NCBI GenBank assembly: GCA_002049455.2
Contig: KV918812.1
Location: 248,001-312,000 of the forward strand
Origin: Porphyra umbilicalis
Lineage: Eukaryota; Rhodophyta; Bangiophyceae; Bangiales; Bangiaceae
Direction: 5' to 3'
Length of the DNA stretch: 64,000 bases
The notes under the pieces: model-generated
Database searches by the model: none
What the model was told of the DNA's origin: nothing
What the model saw: only the letters and a program-made list of their open reading frames with translations
Shown here: positions 42,957 through 55,669 of the stretch, piece after piece
How the letters are laid out: the number at the start of each line of letters is the position of its first letter
Position numbering within the stretch: position 1 is the first letter of the stretch
Program-made: the position numbers and the translations under genes

Positions 42957-45435
42957 CTACCCAGAGCAGCTGCACCTGGAGCAGGGGACAACCTTCCAGT
43001 CGCACGAATGAAAGCAGATGATGTGCGACGCAGGTATTGTGCCCCTCGACGCTGGAGTTGAAAGCCATAATTCCCTTGGCGTTGGACAGCGCCACCACGC
43101 CATGCTGCGGCATATCTTCCAACTCATTCGAGGCGCGCAGCCGAGCATCTCTGATGATCTTACGCTCGCCTTGGCGGTCTGGTCAATGAACCAGACGGCA
43201 GGACCGGGTGGTATCTTGCCGCAAGCACTGGTGTCGGTGATTAATACACGAATGCCCATCAAACCTGCCAACATCCCCGGTCACCAAGAGCACTGTTAAG
43301 CCATCGTCAAGGCGCGCGCCGAGATGATAAAGCTGATGGCGCATGCGAGGCTGAGCAAGGAGTTTCGTCAACGAGTGCCCAAGGCAGCAGGATCGGAGGT
43401 GCACCCTGGCGCACGTGTTCTGGTCTACCGAGAGATCTCGAAGGTATGCGGGGGCCTGGACGTCGTGGAAGGCAGTGATGATATGCTGCTGTGGTTCAAC
43501 ATCAAGGACCGTCTTAAGCTCTTCTCCATCGACAAAGTGAAGGTGTACAACCCACCGATCGCGCCGGCAGCAGCTGCAGATGATGATACCGTCGCCAACT
43601 CACCAGGCGCGTCCGGAGCACATGTAGGTCCCAGTACGACGGGCGCAGCATCGACGATTGCATGAAATGGTGGCGACGGAGTCACCGCAGCCAAATCTTT
43701 GGTGACAGGCATTGGCCGTCGAGTCGGAGGACCGGCGCGACGAGGCGCCGGCGGCTCCACGAATGAGCAAGAGGCGGCCAGCTCTACGGTCATCACGGAG
43801 GTGCTCCAACCCGGTGATCCGCGGGCATCGACGCCCGAGACGGAGGCCGCCAAGTGGGCTGAGGTGGACTGCCTGAAGCGCCGAACAGCGTTGTAAAAGT
43901 TTCACAAGAGGGATGTGCCGGATGATGCCAACATCCTTGGCGCCCGCTTCGTGAACGCCATCAAGCAACCGAACCCGCCCGCGGAGTAAGCCGGTTCGCG
44001 CTTCGTTGCGCAGGGCTTCAGCGACCAGGAGAAGCCGTTCATCGTTCACAATCTTTCCACGCTACGGCAGAGCTCTACAAAGCTCATCGTGTCTACAAGT
44101 GCGGTGCTGGGCTGGCGTCTCTTCTCCCACGACGTCAACCAGACGTACCTACAGAGCAAGGACACAATGAGGTGGGACCTTTACGTTCGAGTGCGCTCCA
44201 AGGATGCCAAGTACCCCCAGCTGCTGGATGGCGAACTACTGAAGCTGCTCAAGCCGTTGTACGGCGGTGTTGACTCTGGGGACTACTGGGACGTGACGTT
44301 TGCGACTCGCGTGAAGGAGGGCATCGGTATGAGCCCGATGACGGGGGACCCGGCGCTCTTCATCAAGAAGGACGAGGAACACATTGACGGGATGCTGGGC
44401 GCGTACGTCAACGACGCGTGCATGGATGGCAAAGAGACCATTCAGAACCTGACGCTGTACACGTTGGACAAGTTCGAGTCCAAGCCTCGTTTGTGAGATG
44501 AGTTTGACTTCATCGGCGTGTCGGTGCGCACCTTGACGGGGGCGTCGAGCTCCTTCACCTTGGACCATGTTGCGTATATCGACGCCCTGACACGTGTTCC
44601 GTCGTCCACTTGATACGAGGACTTCGTGCGTGCGCGTTCCAGCTTGGCATGGCTGGTCCATGGTCGACCTGATCTGTGTTGTGCCATCAATCGCGCGGCG
44701 CAAGTGACGGTCGTGTTTTTCGCCGAGCGACACCTCAAGGAGTTCAACAAGGCGGTCAAGCACGTCAAGGCCACCAAGGATCTCGTCCTGAAGTATACCA
44801 AGCGGGGGAGGGAGTCGCTACACCTGCGTGTATACGTTGATGCTTCCTTTGCTTCCAACGACGACCTGTAGTCCCAGCTCGGCTACATTGTCGTACTCTG
44901 CGACGCCGAGGACCGCTGTAACGTGCTGACGTACGTGAACAAGAACGTGCGACGCATCGTGCGGAGCATCATGGTAGGCAAGGCGTATGCCTTCGCCGAT
45001 GCCTTCGACGCGGCCTACATCCTCAAGCACGACCTGGAGAGCGTCTATGGCCAACCATTGCAACTGGCCATGCTGACCGACTCGAAGCAGATGTTCGACG
45101 ACATCATCACGGCGTCGCACACGACGTAGAAGCGGCTTATGATCGATGCGGCCGCTGCTCGCGACGCCCACAACAAGCACGAGGTCTCCAACGTCGGGCT
45201 CGTCAAGTCGGAGGATATCATTGCGGAAGGGCTCACGAATCCCGGCCTATGTCTGGCATTGGACAAGGTGCTGAGGACGGGCGTCGACAAGAACCTCGTG
45301 AAGCAATGGATCATCCACTCCCCTTCGACGAGTACGTCTCCGGCGGACGCCATGCCTGGCTCTACGGCGGCGCCCACTCCATCGCCGATGCCCTCGGGAC
45401 AACATGGGGACGCTCGGATGATGGAAAACTGGTAG
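42957..45435 (+). pseudogene. Decayed copia-like pol, rest of integrase, reverse transcriptase and RNase H
   Basis: Continues the element cut at 37995. Integrase: EQLHLEQGTTFQSHE then a stop, VESHNSLGVGQRHH. Reverse transcriptase: SRFVAQGFSDQE, VNQTYLQSKD, LKPLYGGVDSGDYWD, and a catalytic-box remnant AYVNDACMDGK where the second-to-last Asp of YVDD is Asn. RNase H: GRPDLCCAINRA, LRVYVDASFASNDD, LAMLTDSKQMFDD. Stops at about 43664, 43894, 43987, 44494, 44611, 44869 and 45127 and several frame changes show long decay. It belongs to a different copia lineage from the intact element inside it. Confidence 0.78.
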
Positions 45436-48299
45436 TGTGGATAATCCAGCGACTCAACGGCGGATGACATCCTCGCGTGCCGGCTATTGGGCACGGGAGG
45501 CGGGCTCTTCGAGCCATGCTTACACCTGGTGGAGTACGACGGCCTTGCATCGTGCTCACATTGTCGATCGCCACAATCGCTCCCCGATTGGCTGTCCAGG
45601 GGCTGAAGCCGTGGCTGTTTGTGGCATCTTGATTGGCCCCGCGGCACCATTGGTGCCAGTCGTGTGCCTGTTTCCCTTGCATTGATTGGCCGCACGTCGC
45701 GGCCGACGCCGTCGTCTGTCGTTTTGACGGGTGTGCATTGGCCCGCGGGCGCTTTCCCGCGGGCGCCTTGTATGTGCCCACTGCCCTTCGCGGGAGGATG
45801 GTGGAAGAGCGCTCTGTCTGGCGTGTTCCAGCAGGAGGGGTTGATGTCGTGCGCACACCGTGCGCGCGAGCATAAGAGGGCCGCTCCACACCGATCAGCG
45901 GGGGAACGGCTACCCGGTAACGCTTGTACCGACGTCGTTGACCTGCTCTAAGGGTGGGGTCTGCGACTATCGGTGTCTGGCGCACTGCGCTTACTCTGCG
46001 TTTGTTCTCGATTCTGGCCGTGTACCCACATCACCCGAGCCCAGGAAGAGCTGTGATCAGGGGTCTTCAAGAGTACTTCTCCTTAAGCGTATTCGCGCTT
46101 ACATTTGTCGGGTACATATCCGAACGCTTGACTTTCGCAGCGCACAAGGATCGTCGCAAAAATGTACCCCGTACTCACTGCGGGTCGGTATGTCACCCTC
46201 GGGATAGTTTACATTTGCCGGCTTGTAAATCTATAACGAGTAGACGAGAAAGAATGTTTTGAGATAGCCATGCAAAGCTTCTGTGAGATGGCCACAGCGT
46301 GATTCGGAGGATCATGTGCACAACAGCTCCACGGATCTGCGAATATCCTACAATTCAGACTGCCGAACTCTCGAGTTACCTCTGTGTTTGGGCAGTTCAT
46401 CACGACAGTTTCTGGACTCGTTCTCCGGATCATCTTCGGGACTGATTCTGGGATCGTTCCAGAAACAGTGCCATTCTGACCCGCGGATCATCTTGGGGAC
46501 TGTTCTTCAAAAAAAAAAGGGAGGACTTGATCAACTGATAGTCTGACTGCCTCTGCCGCAAACAGAATGTGTGCGTATTCCGTCAATAGCGTGACCAAAT
46601 ACTTTTTGACACTCCCTCCGTTCAGACCAATGCCCATCGTGGAATCTGACATATCACTCATGCCACTGTGTGCTCTGGTGCGAGTGCTTCTGACATGTAC
46701 TGTACCGGGAAATTGCGAGTTCCGGGCTGCTGCGTTGGGACGAAAGGGGACGAGACTGCCACTGAGCTGAGAACGATGTTACTGCGTGTGAAGGAGACCC
46801 ATCATTCATAACGTGGGACTGGGTGCGTCCGGGACTTCACGATATTCTCGATGTGCGAGGCGACGCATGTTTACCCAGTTCCCATCCCCTCTGCGCCGGG
46901 CAACAGCGTGTCGGTAGCACGATTACTAAGTCACATTGAGGCTCCCTCTGCACACGTTTCGTGGACCAGGAGCGACGCCCCATGGGCAGGTCTTGCTCTC
47001 TGATCGGTGTCGGCAGACCCTTCTCACGACGTCACTCGAAGTAGTCCAGGCTATCATCTATGATCGAGTCCTTGAGGCAGGAATGTAGATCAATCTTGCG
47101 CACTCGTTCACTCAATCTATGACCACGATCCCCAGGATGATTATACTCCGACGCCAGGAAAGTCCTGAGCACGATCCTCAAGATGATCTTACTCCGACTT
47201 CAGGACTGTTCTCAGCACGACACGCAGAACGAACAGAACCAGCGAATCGGAATAATCCGTCATGAGCATTTGGCAGCAACTGCGCCGGACAATTACCGTG
47301 TGTGCAGGTGCTGGTGTAAAGGTCATTCCCACTGAATATCGGTGCAGACAGTCTTCGAGCACTTCTGAACTCCACTGCGGGCTCTGTCTCCAAGATTAAC
47401 CAAAAGTGGGCGTAATTTGTTCCCATGATCAATGTGCGACAGTTCTGCGAACCGTCGGTGTGCGTGTTCGAAGCTGGCAGTTCTCAGATTTATTGAATCG
47501 GAGACTAAACGCTGTGCTGAAAACGTGCCAGGGGATTTGGCCAGTACTATGGCACGTTGATCCTCAACTGTCCCATATGGGCCCCCAGTACGATATTTGA
47601 CGAGATTTGTCGCGCACCGGACCGCCGATCTCCTCAGTGTTCTTCCGAATTGGTAAGGTCCCATATTCGAATTTTTGATTCCAAGTACGATCTGACACTG
47701 CTCACAGTCGTGTCTGGGAGCCATGTGCTTGACCGAGGAGTCACGTGACACCCTCTTGCGGCGAATTGTGGACGCGCGCTCAGTCGCTACGCAGCAGGTC
47801 GTAACCTGGGGTTGTCAGGATATATTTTTTCCTTTGGAATCAGATGTATTCGAGCGTACTTTCCGCAAGTCCAGATACGGATACTTGCGACTGCCGTGGA
47901 TTCGGATCCGCATGTTTCCACAGGTGTCAGGATAAAAGTGAAGAATACATCCCAATGTTGTCTTGGAAGTAATATGAATAGGATTTCGATCCCGATCCGG
48001 ATGTAGTCCGATCGTTTCGGATTGTCCGGCGGTTTGGTCGGAAGTAGACGCGGCGCCGTGTCGCAGTGTCGGAGGTGTCAATGAAAGTGGCCGGACGAAG
48101 CACACGGCGCGTTGCAGTGCCACAGCCTCCGATGGGTCATGTGTCAGCGGGTGGGCTGGCCTGGCGGCCAGAATACTCCTGTCCCAGCTTCCCACTGTCT
48201 ACGCTGCCTAGGCTCATCCAGACAGCCTTGGGCTGGGTCGGGGGGGCTCCCTGGGGTGTGCCACGCATCGGCCGTCACCCGCGGGGCCGGCGTCGCCGA
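45436..48299. other. Non-coding stretch after old retroelement
   Basis: 45436-45950 follows the pol remnant and has four ATTGG (inverted CCAAT) motifs (about 45587-45750) and GAGCATAAGAGG near 45868. It may be the old 3' LTR, but no matching 5' copy is visible. 46000-48300 is AT-richer, with no gene recognised and degenerate GATCATCTTGGGGACTGTTC-like repeats. Confidence 0.4.
47137..47223. repeat. Tandem pair of about 43 bases
   Basis: Two diverged head-to-tail units, AGGATGATTATACTCCGACG... and AGATGATCTTACTCCGACTT..., each ending in CAGCACGA or GAGCACGA. Related single motifs occur near 46420-46505. Confidence 0.6.
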
Positions 48300-48428
48300 C
48301 GCTGGCCTCCGATGCGCCTGCATCGTCCCCGCAGCCTCCTCTTCTGCCATCCCCCCCGATCCACTGGACGAACCTTCCGTCGACCACCATGACGGTGCCC
48401 TGGTCGAAGCCGCGCAGACTCCACGCGG

Positions 48429-49250
48429 GTGATCAAACCCCGGACGCACGCCTCGCCACCCGCGGCCGCGGGCGTGAACGCCGGCCACGCGGGCCTCGGC
48501 GCGCTGCTGGCGGCGGGCGCGCCTGGCATGGCGGCAGACCTTCCCCGCGCGCGCGCGGCGCTCCTGGCCGCCGCCGAGGCGGGGAACCCCGGCGGCACCA
48601 TCGCACTCGCGCACGCCTCGCTGGAGGCGGCGCTCATGTTGGCGCCCTCCCCGCCGCGCGGGGCGGCGCTTGTGCAGGCGGAGGCGGCGGCGGGCGACGG
48701 CGACGCCACGTTTGAGCTCGCCTACCGCCATCGGGACTCCAACACGTCGGGGCTGCCGCTGTAGCTGGCCAAGTGTCTCGCCTTGACCCGCCACGCGGCG
48801 GCGTTCGGGGTCGCCGACGTGGCCACCTACCTCGGCGGCCTTGTGTTCGCGGGGGATGAGGGCGTCGCCGTCGATTTCGTCCTGGCGCTCCGGTGGTACG
48901 ACGCTGCGGCAGCGGGGTGGTCGGCTGCGGGCACGACGGCGGCGGCGGCCATGATCGCTACGGGCCTCGGGGGGCCCGCGTCGGACGAGGGTACTCTTGC
49001 GCGCCACACGGACGCGGTGTCGCTCGGCAGCGTGGCCGCCGCGCGGGAGCTGGGCGGCATGAACAGGCGGGCGGAGGGCGCGCACGTCGACCGGTACGCG
49101 GCGCGGCGGGTGTAAGCGGCGGCGGACGCTCCGGATTCGGCCAAGGTGGCGGCCGCGCTCGCGGCAGAGACGGTGGCGGTTGCGGATGCGCCGCTGCCGC
49201 GGGCTCTCGCGCGTTGGCGAGTGACCCGGGGTGTGCGGGGGGAGTGTCAC
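48429..49250 (+). pseudogene. Sel1-like repeat protein, decayed
   Basis: One frame reads as helical Ala/Gly-spaced repeats of Sel1 (TPR-like) type: GHAGLGALLAAGAPGMAADL, ARAALLAAAEAGNPGGTIAL, LTRHAAAFGVADVATYLGGL, LALRWYDAAAAGWSAAG and AVSLGSVAAARELGGMN. In-frame stops at 48762-48764 and 49113-49115. Upstream protein-like sequence in another frame (PSVDHHDGALVEAAQTP, to 48428) suggests a frameshift at the left end. Sel1 proteins are usually adaptors; here only the remains are present. It is in the same frame throughout, so decay is moderate. Confidence 0.5.
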
Positions 49251-50220
49251 CGGCGTGGCGGGGGGGGGGGGGGGTGCTGGCTGTGGTGTTGGGAGGGGGC
49301 AGAAGTGACGCGGCCGCTGGCGCCACCGCCGCGGCAGCTGGGGGAGAGGGCGGCGGTTTGGGCAGCACGCACCCGCGCCGGAGTCGCGGCCGAACCAAAC
49401 AGACTCTTTTATGTTCCGCGCCATTGGATATTCCCGGCGGCGCCCGCCCCGCGGCAACGCCGCCAACCGCCGCCCCGAGTGCGGCGCGCCTGACGCGCAT
49501 GCAAGAAACGCACAAGACCACCATGAATCTCCATGCATGAGCAAGGAGCCCCGGACAAGGACCAGGCTTCTGCCGCCGCACTTCTCGTGGAGCTGGCCAT
49601 ATTAGCCCCCTCAGCGGCGCTGCGCCCGCACGCTGCCTTAACAAATACCAACCCCCGCGCTGGCACCCTTAGAAATCCGTCATGCGCGCGTTTCTATTCG
49701 CTCTTTCTGCCGCTTGCGACGTGGGCCGTTTTCTCCCCCAGACCGCCCGCCGAGGCTACCTCCGCGACGCACGCGCCCACGTGTCTCATGTAGCGCTCAA
49801 CCTTGCGCGTCCGGGAGTACTGCTTAACATGGTTGCGGTGGTGGAGGAGGGGTGGGTGGGTGGCGGGAAGAATCAATGTGCGGGAGGGATGTCAACCAAG
49901 GAATTCGACACGTGTCGAACACATTCGTTTCCGCCACGTTTTCAGGCGCAACGCGTGGCCTTGAGAGACAGCGCGGCCTTGTCGGGGTGCGCACCAGGTA
50001 ACAGGAAGCGTACAGAACCATATACACATCAACGTTCACACTGTGCACGCCGCGCGCGCCTGTGCAACTGAGTCCTTGGCACACCGCACGGCCCGCTGAC
50101 GCAGGCAATCCGTGTAGGCGCAAAGCTTTTTATCGTCGTCTTGAAGCGACCCGCGAGCACGGACGGTCACACACCCGCGCCTAGAGACCGCGCCCGTGGA
50201 AACCCGCGCCTACGTGCTTC
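49251..50220. other. No gene seen
   Basis: Contains a G run at 49260-49274 and short frames without recognisable motifs. Confidence 0.5.
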
Positions 50221-50850
50221 CAGGCGGCAATAGGCGCTGGCCCCACCGAGCACCTCGTGCGGCCAGCTGCCGTCCTCGCCGCCGTGGCGTTGGCCACGGC
50301 TACGCGCCAGGCTCGTGGTGATTCTGTCGCCAAGGCGTGACAGCTGCCAGTTGGGTTCAAAACCCTTCTCGCGGCTGCCGCTGGCGCCGAAGCGGACTCC
50401 CTAGACCTCTGGCGAACCGCCATCGTGTGCGCCGTGCCTTTAGCCGCGGACGCTCCTCACGTCGTCGTACGGAAACTAAAAGCCGCAGGTTTCGTGGCTG
50501 CCACCAACGGCATTCACGTGTCAAAAAACAAAAAGGCGGCTTGCCGCCGCCGTGGCTCGCGCTGTAACTTTCGCCGAGTCACCCACATGCGGCGAGTCCG
50601 GCTGTGGGTATGCTTCTTTTAGGACCTGCTGCTAGCATGGATGCCGTCGTGGCCCGGCCACCCCCGCCGCCACACGGCCGCGCACGCGGCGGTGGTCAGC
50701 GACGCGCTCGTCTCAAACGACGCGGCCTACCTGGGATTACGCATCGCTCTTTCGGCACTCTTCCCTGCACGCCGGTATCGACCGGATTTCCTTAGACGGG
50801 ATGGCCTCCACTGCGCTCCACGTCGCCACTGGGGGTGTGAGGAGCGGTGA
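50221..50850 (+). pseudogene. Frame-coherent coding remnant, family unknown
   Basis: One frame reads naturally: GPTEHLVRPAAVLAAVALAT, TGA at 50338-50340, FKTLLAAAAGAEADSLDLWR, VVVRKLKAAGFVAATNGIHV, TAG near 50620, and VSDALVSNDAAYLGLRIALS. Amino-acid use is normal compared with GC artefacts nearby, so I take it as an old gene. A similar piece in another frame at 51009-51160 (PPLISEDAALVQSRSNATLT) may belong to it. No function assignable. Confidence 0.35.
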
Positions 50851-52619
50851 AGCGCGGGTGTATTGGCGAAACGGCGTTGGAGGGCCTTTCGGGTCGTGCG
50901 GCTCTGGCATTTCGCGGTATTACGCGGCCGCCGCAGCCGGCGCTTTGAACTGGCCTTGAAAGTGGCGGCGTCTCTATCGGCAGCATCGGCGGAAAGGACG
51001 GTGGCACGTTGTTGTCGGGCGCACTCGCCGCCCGCAACGAGCCGCCTCCGCTCATTTCGGAAGATGCTGCACTCGTGCAGTCGCGCAGCAACGCGACGTT
51101 GACGAGCCTTAATGCACTGCAGCTCGTGGACCGGTCCTGCCACAACGAGCACATGCGGCGCGCGCCATGCCGGCGTCAGCCGGGCGCGTGCGCTGCGTAT
51201 TGAGTGGAAGAGGGGGTGGAAGTGGACGGACCAAAAGTGTTTCTGACAGCACAGAAAAATAGTAGAAAACGAGAAAGTGCAATCCCGCCAATTCCCCTGG
51301 CGCCGCTGCGGCCTCACTCGCCGCCGGAGCTTTCAGGCCCTGCTTTCACCGCCATCCCTATTTGCAGGGTGTGTCGGGGTAGGCGCGTGCTGGCACCCGC
51401 CCGCGAAGTTTTACCACGCAAGGCGCGACAGGCCCCCAGCCCTTTCTGTGAAAATCGCCCCGGTTTCGCCAATTAACGCGAAGGCCCCGAGGCGCGCTGG
51501 TCACTGAAGTAGGAGAGTCGGCGGCGTCGCGGCTTTCTCACTCAAGCCATCGCGGCTGTCACTCTCGACGATGCCAATGCCACCGCCCCCACAGTTTCGA
51601 CCACTTTGCGAAGCAGCGATCGATGATGCTGGGCTCCTTGTCCCTGCCCCCCTTCCCCCCTCCTCTCTTTGACCGGCGCCCGTCTACAAAAAGCCCCATG
51701 AAGCATTCCCACTTGCACGGAAGGCTGGTGTGGGGCGCGCCGCGGAGGCGCGTGGGCTTGTGGTCTTGCTTCGTGTGGCTGCAGCGGCGCCCAGGGGCGA
51801 CAAACGGCGGAACAGCTTGTTTTGGCAGTCTGCCTCGCCAACCACCAACCCAAGCTCTTCGACGCGGCGCGGCTGCCGGAGGTGGAAGTGCCGGCGGCGC
51901 CAGTCGGCGACAGCACGCCCCGTCGCAGTCTCAACAATGCTGCAGGCGTGATGCGGCGGCCGATACTGATACATTTGTGGCGGCGGTTTGTGTATGCACG
52001 CTGCCGTAAAAGGCCGTTCACGAGGCGGGGGTAGCCAGTGCGTCGCAGACGGACCAGCAGGCGTTGGCCGGCAGTGTCGGCGCGCCCCTGCCGTCGAGGT
52101 CGGTCCACGCCCGTGCGGTGGGCGCCGGCTGCGCCGCCATCCGAGGCCGTCGCCGCCGCGGGGGTGTGGAGACCCGTCGTGCCCGACCACCTGGTTGTGG
52201 CGGTAGGCGCTGGCGTGCGGGCGCTGATCGGCGATACCATGGCGTTGGTGTTTGCGCGGGCTCTGTGGGTGTGGCAGTCGCCCGCGTTGCGCCTCCGCAG
52301 GAGGAAATGCACGTGGGAAGGGTGGGGGGGAGGCGGTCGTGACAAACGTCCTCTGCCTCACAGATGGCTCTGTGCTACAGATGTACTCGCTTGCGTGCGC
52401 TCTCCCATGTATGCGCTTTATAAAGTAGTGGCACTCCACACCCTCCCGCAGACTACCACTCGTGCTTTGCGTCCGCCCCGCCACTCGGTTTCTACAGCCG
52501 AGCACGGGTGGAAAAAAGGTGGCGGCCTCGCCACTTTCCGCTCACAGGAAGCAGCCGTTCTATTTTGGTACCGCTTACTGCGGCAGTCCGACCGCCCGCC
52601 GTCACCTGCTCTGTATCTC
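50851..52619. other. Gene debris, no complete gene
   Basis: Scattered protein-like pieces on plus (51009-51160; 51822-51980 with FDAARLPEVEVPAAPVGDS) without common frame. A TATA-like CTTTATAAAG lies at 52417-52426. Confidence 0.4.
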
Positions 52620-55600
52620 TCAGCGCCTCGGTAGCTGGCCCCAGGAAAGCTCGGTGCCCGCCTTGCCCAGGTGCAGCAGTGTCGCCGGCGGGGACGTCAA
52701 CAAGGCTCGGTCACTGGGGTGCAAGCGTGACAAGTGACTGCACAAGCTAATGGCTCTATCTATGAGCAAACAGGAAGACAACTGACTCGTCGAAGAAGCA
52801 AAAAAAGAGAGCAAAGCACCGCTAACCAACAAACCCGCGTCAGTCAAGAAGTCATCGTCTTGAAAGTCGGACTCCTCCAAAAACATGTCGCCGTCACTCT
52901 CCGACGAATCGTGCGCCGCGGCTGCACCGGAAGGCACTTCGGTGGCCAACTGTTGCATGCTAGCTCGAGTGGTCGCCCGGTCGGCTTGGGAACGACGCGG
53001 GATGAGGGAGAGGTCTGAAGGCAAAATGTGTGCGTTGAAGCGCACAAGGCAATGCATCTCCACGTGCTCGGCTAGGAGTGTTGACCAGGCCTTGCGCAGA
53101 ACGAGCCGAGCGACGGATAAGTCACATTCAGATGCCGCGGGTGACCCAGATGCTCCAAGGAGCGAGCACGCAACAAGGTGGGGCAGAGGGTAGTCGTCAC
53201 GGCGCGCCGCCCAAAAGCCCAGGGCACCGTCGTAGTCACCGGGAACGCTCGTCATGAGAAAGCGGTCCAGCTCCCGCATGGCGAGCTCAGCTGGCGTGTC
53301 GTCAGAGGCGCCCCGACTCTCCTCCGAGTCCCAGCCAATCAAAGCTGTGCGGCACCTCTTGCGCTCGCTCTATAGCTCCCCGCGACGCGATCGCGCTGCC
53401 GGGCGGTCGTCCAGAAGGTGAGTGGTTGTCGCCCTTACAGCGACGTGGGCGCGGTCCGTGGCGTTACGTTGCCCGCGTCGCGTCGCCTTCTTTTTGAGAA
53501 TCGATCCGCCGCCCGGCGTGACGAGTGTTGCAGCCAAAACTTCGTCGTTCATCAACCAATTCTTGGTGTCGTCCATCTCGTTGCAGAACCGCTGGTCCAG
53601 CTCATCTTGAAGCACGGACACAAGCGTCGCTGCTTCAGAGCACATAGTGGCAGCGTTACGAGTCCGCGTCACGTACACTTGTTTGTGCTCGTAGAGGCGG
53701 CCATCAAGCTCCATAACGTCCGTCCTGCTCTCGTCTGCGTCCAAAAAGGTGAGAATGGCGTCGCGCCCAACGGCAAGGGGCTCAGTGTAGTCAATGGGGC
53801 ATGGGTACGATGGCACCTGCATTGTCCGCTGCAGCCGACAAACAACCTCGAAGGCCTCTGCCACAGTCGCGGACGCGCTTTGCACGGAGATTGACGCCTC
53901 GTAAGACGGCTGCAGGACGCCAATCAGGTGCCGCACAGGCTGCCAGTCAGCCCGCTCGATGCAGCGCCTCTCTTGCGCCGCCGTTAGGTTCCGCAGCTTC
54001 CCAAAACCGACGAGCCGAGGCATGAGGGTGAAAAGTCTCGCAAGGGAAAGATATGTTGAACCCCACCGAGTTGGCGAGTCCGTGTGCAGCTTTCGGGCGC
54101 AATCATCTCCTTGAAGAGGGACCGCATTGAGCATCGCCACGCTCGCCGGCGATTTGTGGAAGTGGGCTGTCGTCTTGCGTGTCCGGCGGAGGAGCCTGCT
54201 TGTCTCCGGATTTCTGCTTCTCGACCTTGAGGACGGGGCGGTGCCCGAGCCAGCGCCGAGGGCAGTTGATGACTCCCCGGTTGCCCCGAGCGCCGCCTTG
54301 ACAGCAAGATGGATGGCATGAGCCGCGCAGGGTATCCAACGCGGCCACAGCTGCCTCAGGGCCTTTTTCACGTTGCTGCCCGAGTCCGTCGTGGAGGAGC
54401 TGATGTCTTACGGGCGCACCCCAAAGTGCTCCAGTTGCTGCAACAACCACTTCTTGATGTTCTCGTGGTCGTGGCGCCCAACGAAGGGTGTGACGCCGAG
54501 ATGGAGCTCACGAGTTGAGAAACTCTCAGGGTTCACGCACCGAAGCACGAGCGACCCGTAAGAGCCAGAGCCGTGCCGCTCCGTCCACAGGTCCGTCACG
54601 AGATGAAAAAAAGGTAGCCCCCGATACAGACCCTGGAGCTGCCGCACCTCGGCCCGCAGGCGATCCGTGATGAAGAGGAATAAATCCAGCAAAACGTCGC
54701 GCACGCCCCCCGGCGACGGGGTGTTGTACGGCACACCGAGCCCTCGAACAAATTCGTGCAAGTACGCATTCCCCGCGAGAGCAAAGGGGGACAACGTCAT
54801 GACTAGCATGAGCACAAAGCGCACGTGATGAGGACGAGCTTGTACCGGGCTCATGACCCGGTCGCGAGGCACCGTCAGGTACGCCGACATTGGACCACTC
54901 GTTTCACTGCCGCCCGCCTTCGGGGCATGGTTGGCGTCCGTCCGGTAGGTGGCAACGGCTGAATGTCTGCTCCGCTGGAGCGCACTGGAGACACGGGATG
55001 CCGCCACCATGTCGAAGTGCTTCCAAGCATTGCTCGACTTGCCGCGACGGAGCATGTACGTCGTCGTTACCCCTTCCAGAGCGCAAGCGCGGCAACGGAC
55101 GACAAAGTGGCCCCTCTGGTCCTCCCCTGACCCGTGAAGCGTGTCGAAGAAGTAGTCCGCCTTGGGTTCCTTCGTCCAGGACTTGCCACCTTCCTGGACC
55201 GGAACCCACTCTTGCCCGCCATGCATCAAGCGCTGCGGGCACGCCAACGCCGGAGTGGGCGCGTAGGGCCCGACCACCGAAGCAAGCTCGTCAATGTCGC
55301 TCGCAGTCGTCTGCGACGGGGGCGCCTCCTCCTCCTCAGTCGGCTCCGACCCGGACGTGAGCCGCTGCTGAACGGGTGGGGCGGGGGCGAGAGAACTTCG
55401 CGGCGACAAAACGTCCTCATCGATGGGGCCACTGCTGCTGTCGGCACTTGGAAATGACGGCGCCATGCTCGGGGAGTGAGATTGGGGCATAGGAGAGGGG
55501 GAGCGTGAGTAGGGTGTTGTTGGCGAGGACAGTTGGCGTCGCGAGCTGGGACGATGCGGACCTTTGTTGTCTGTGCCGCAGCGACACGCTGCATGGTGAG

Positions 55601-55628
55601 AGCAGTTGAATCGCCCAGGGGTCAGCAT
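52620..55628 (-). pseudogene. hAT-family transposase, two in-frame stops
   Basis: One frame on minus from the ATG at 55628 (MLTPGRFNCSHHAACRC). Ser/Pro-rich N-terminus; BED-type zinc-finger region (YFFDTLHGSGEDQRG, VRCRACALEG, SSNAWKHFDMVAAS); RNase-H-like core (FHLVTDLWTERHGSGSYGSL; TDSGSNVKKALRQLWPRWIP; CAAHAIHLAVKAAL); C-terminal hAT dimerisation region (RRDDYPLPHLVACSLLG, LRKAWSTLLAEHVEMHCLVR). Stops: TAA at 54408-54410, just before the second core Asp block, and TAG at 53370-53372. No frameshift. Terminal inverted repeats and the 8-bp target duplication were not found. Confidence 0.82.
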
Positions 55629-55669
55629 ATCTCTGGAAGCGCCGTCGGCGGCTTTCAAATCGTCCAGAT

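Larger units (their letters stand above)
37991..42961. repeat. 5-bp target-site duplication CTACC of intact copia
   Basis: CTACC at 37991-37995 and 42957-42961 directly flanks the LTRs. Removing the element and one copy rejoins the integrase frame of the old retroelement (GY|PEQL). Confidence 0.93.

Noticed and set aside
50300-50372. GGTTCAAAACC, a B-box-like tRNA promoter match
   Set aside because: No acceptor or anticodon stems can be formed around it, and it lies in a coding remnant.
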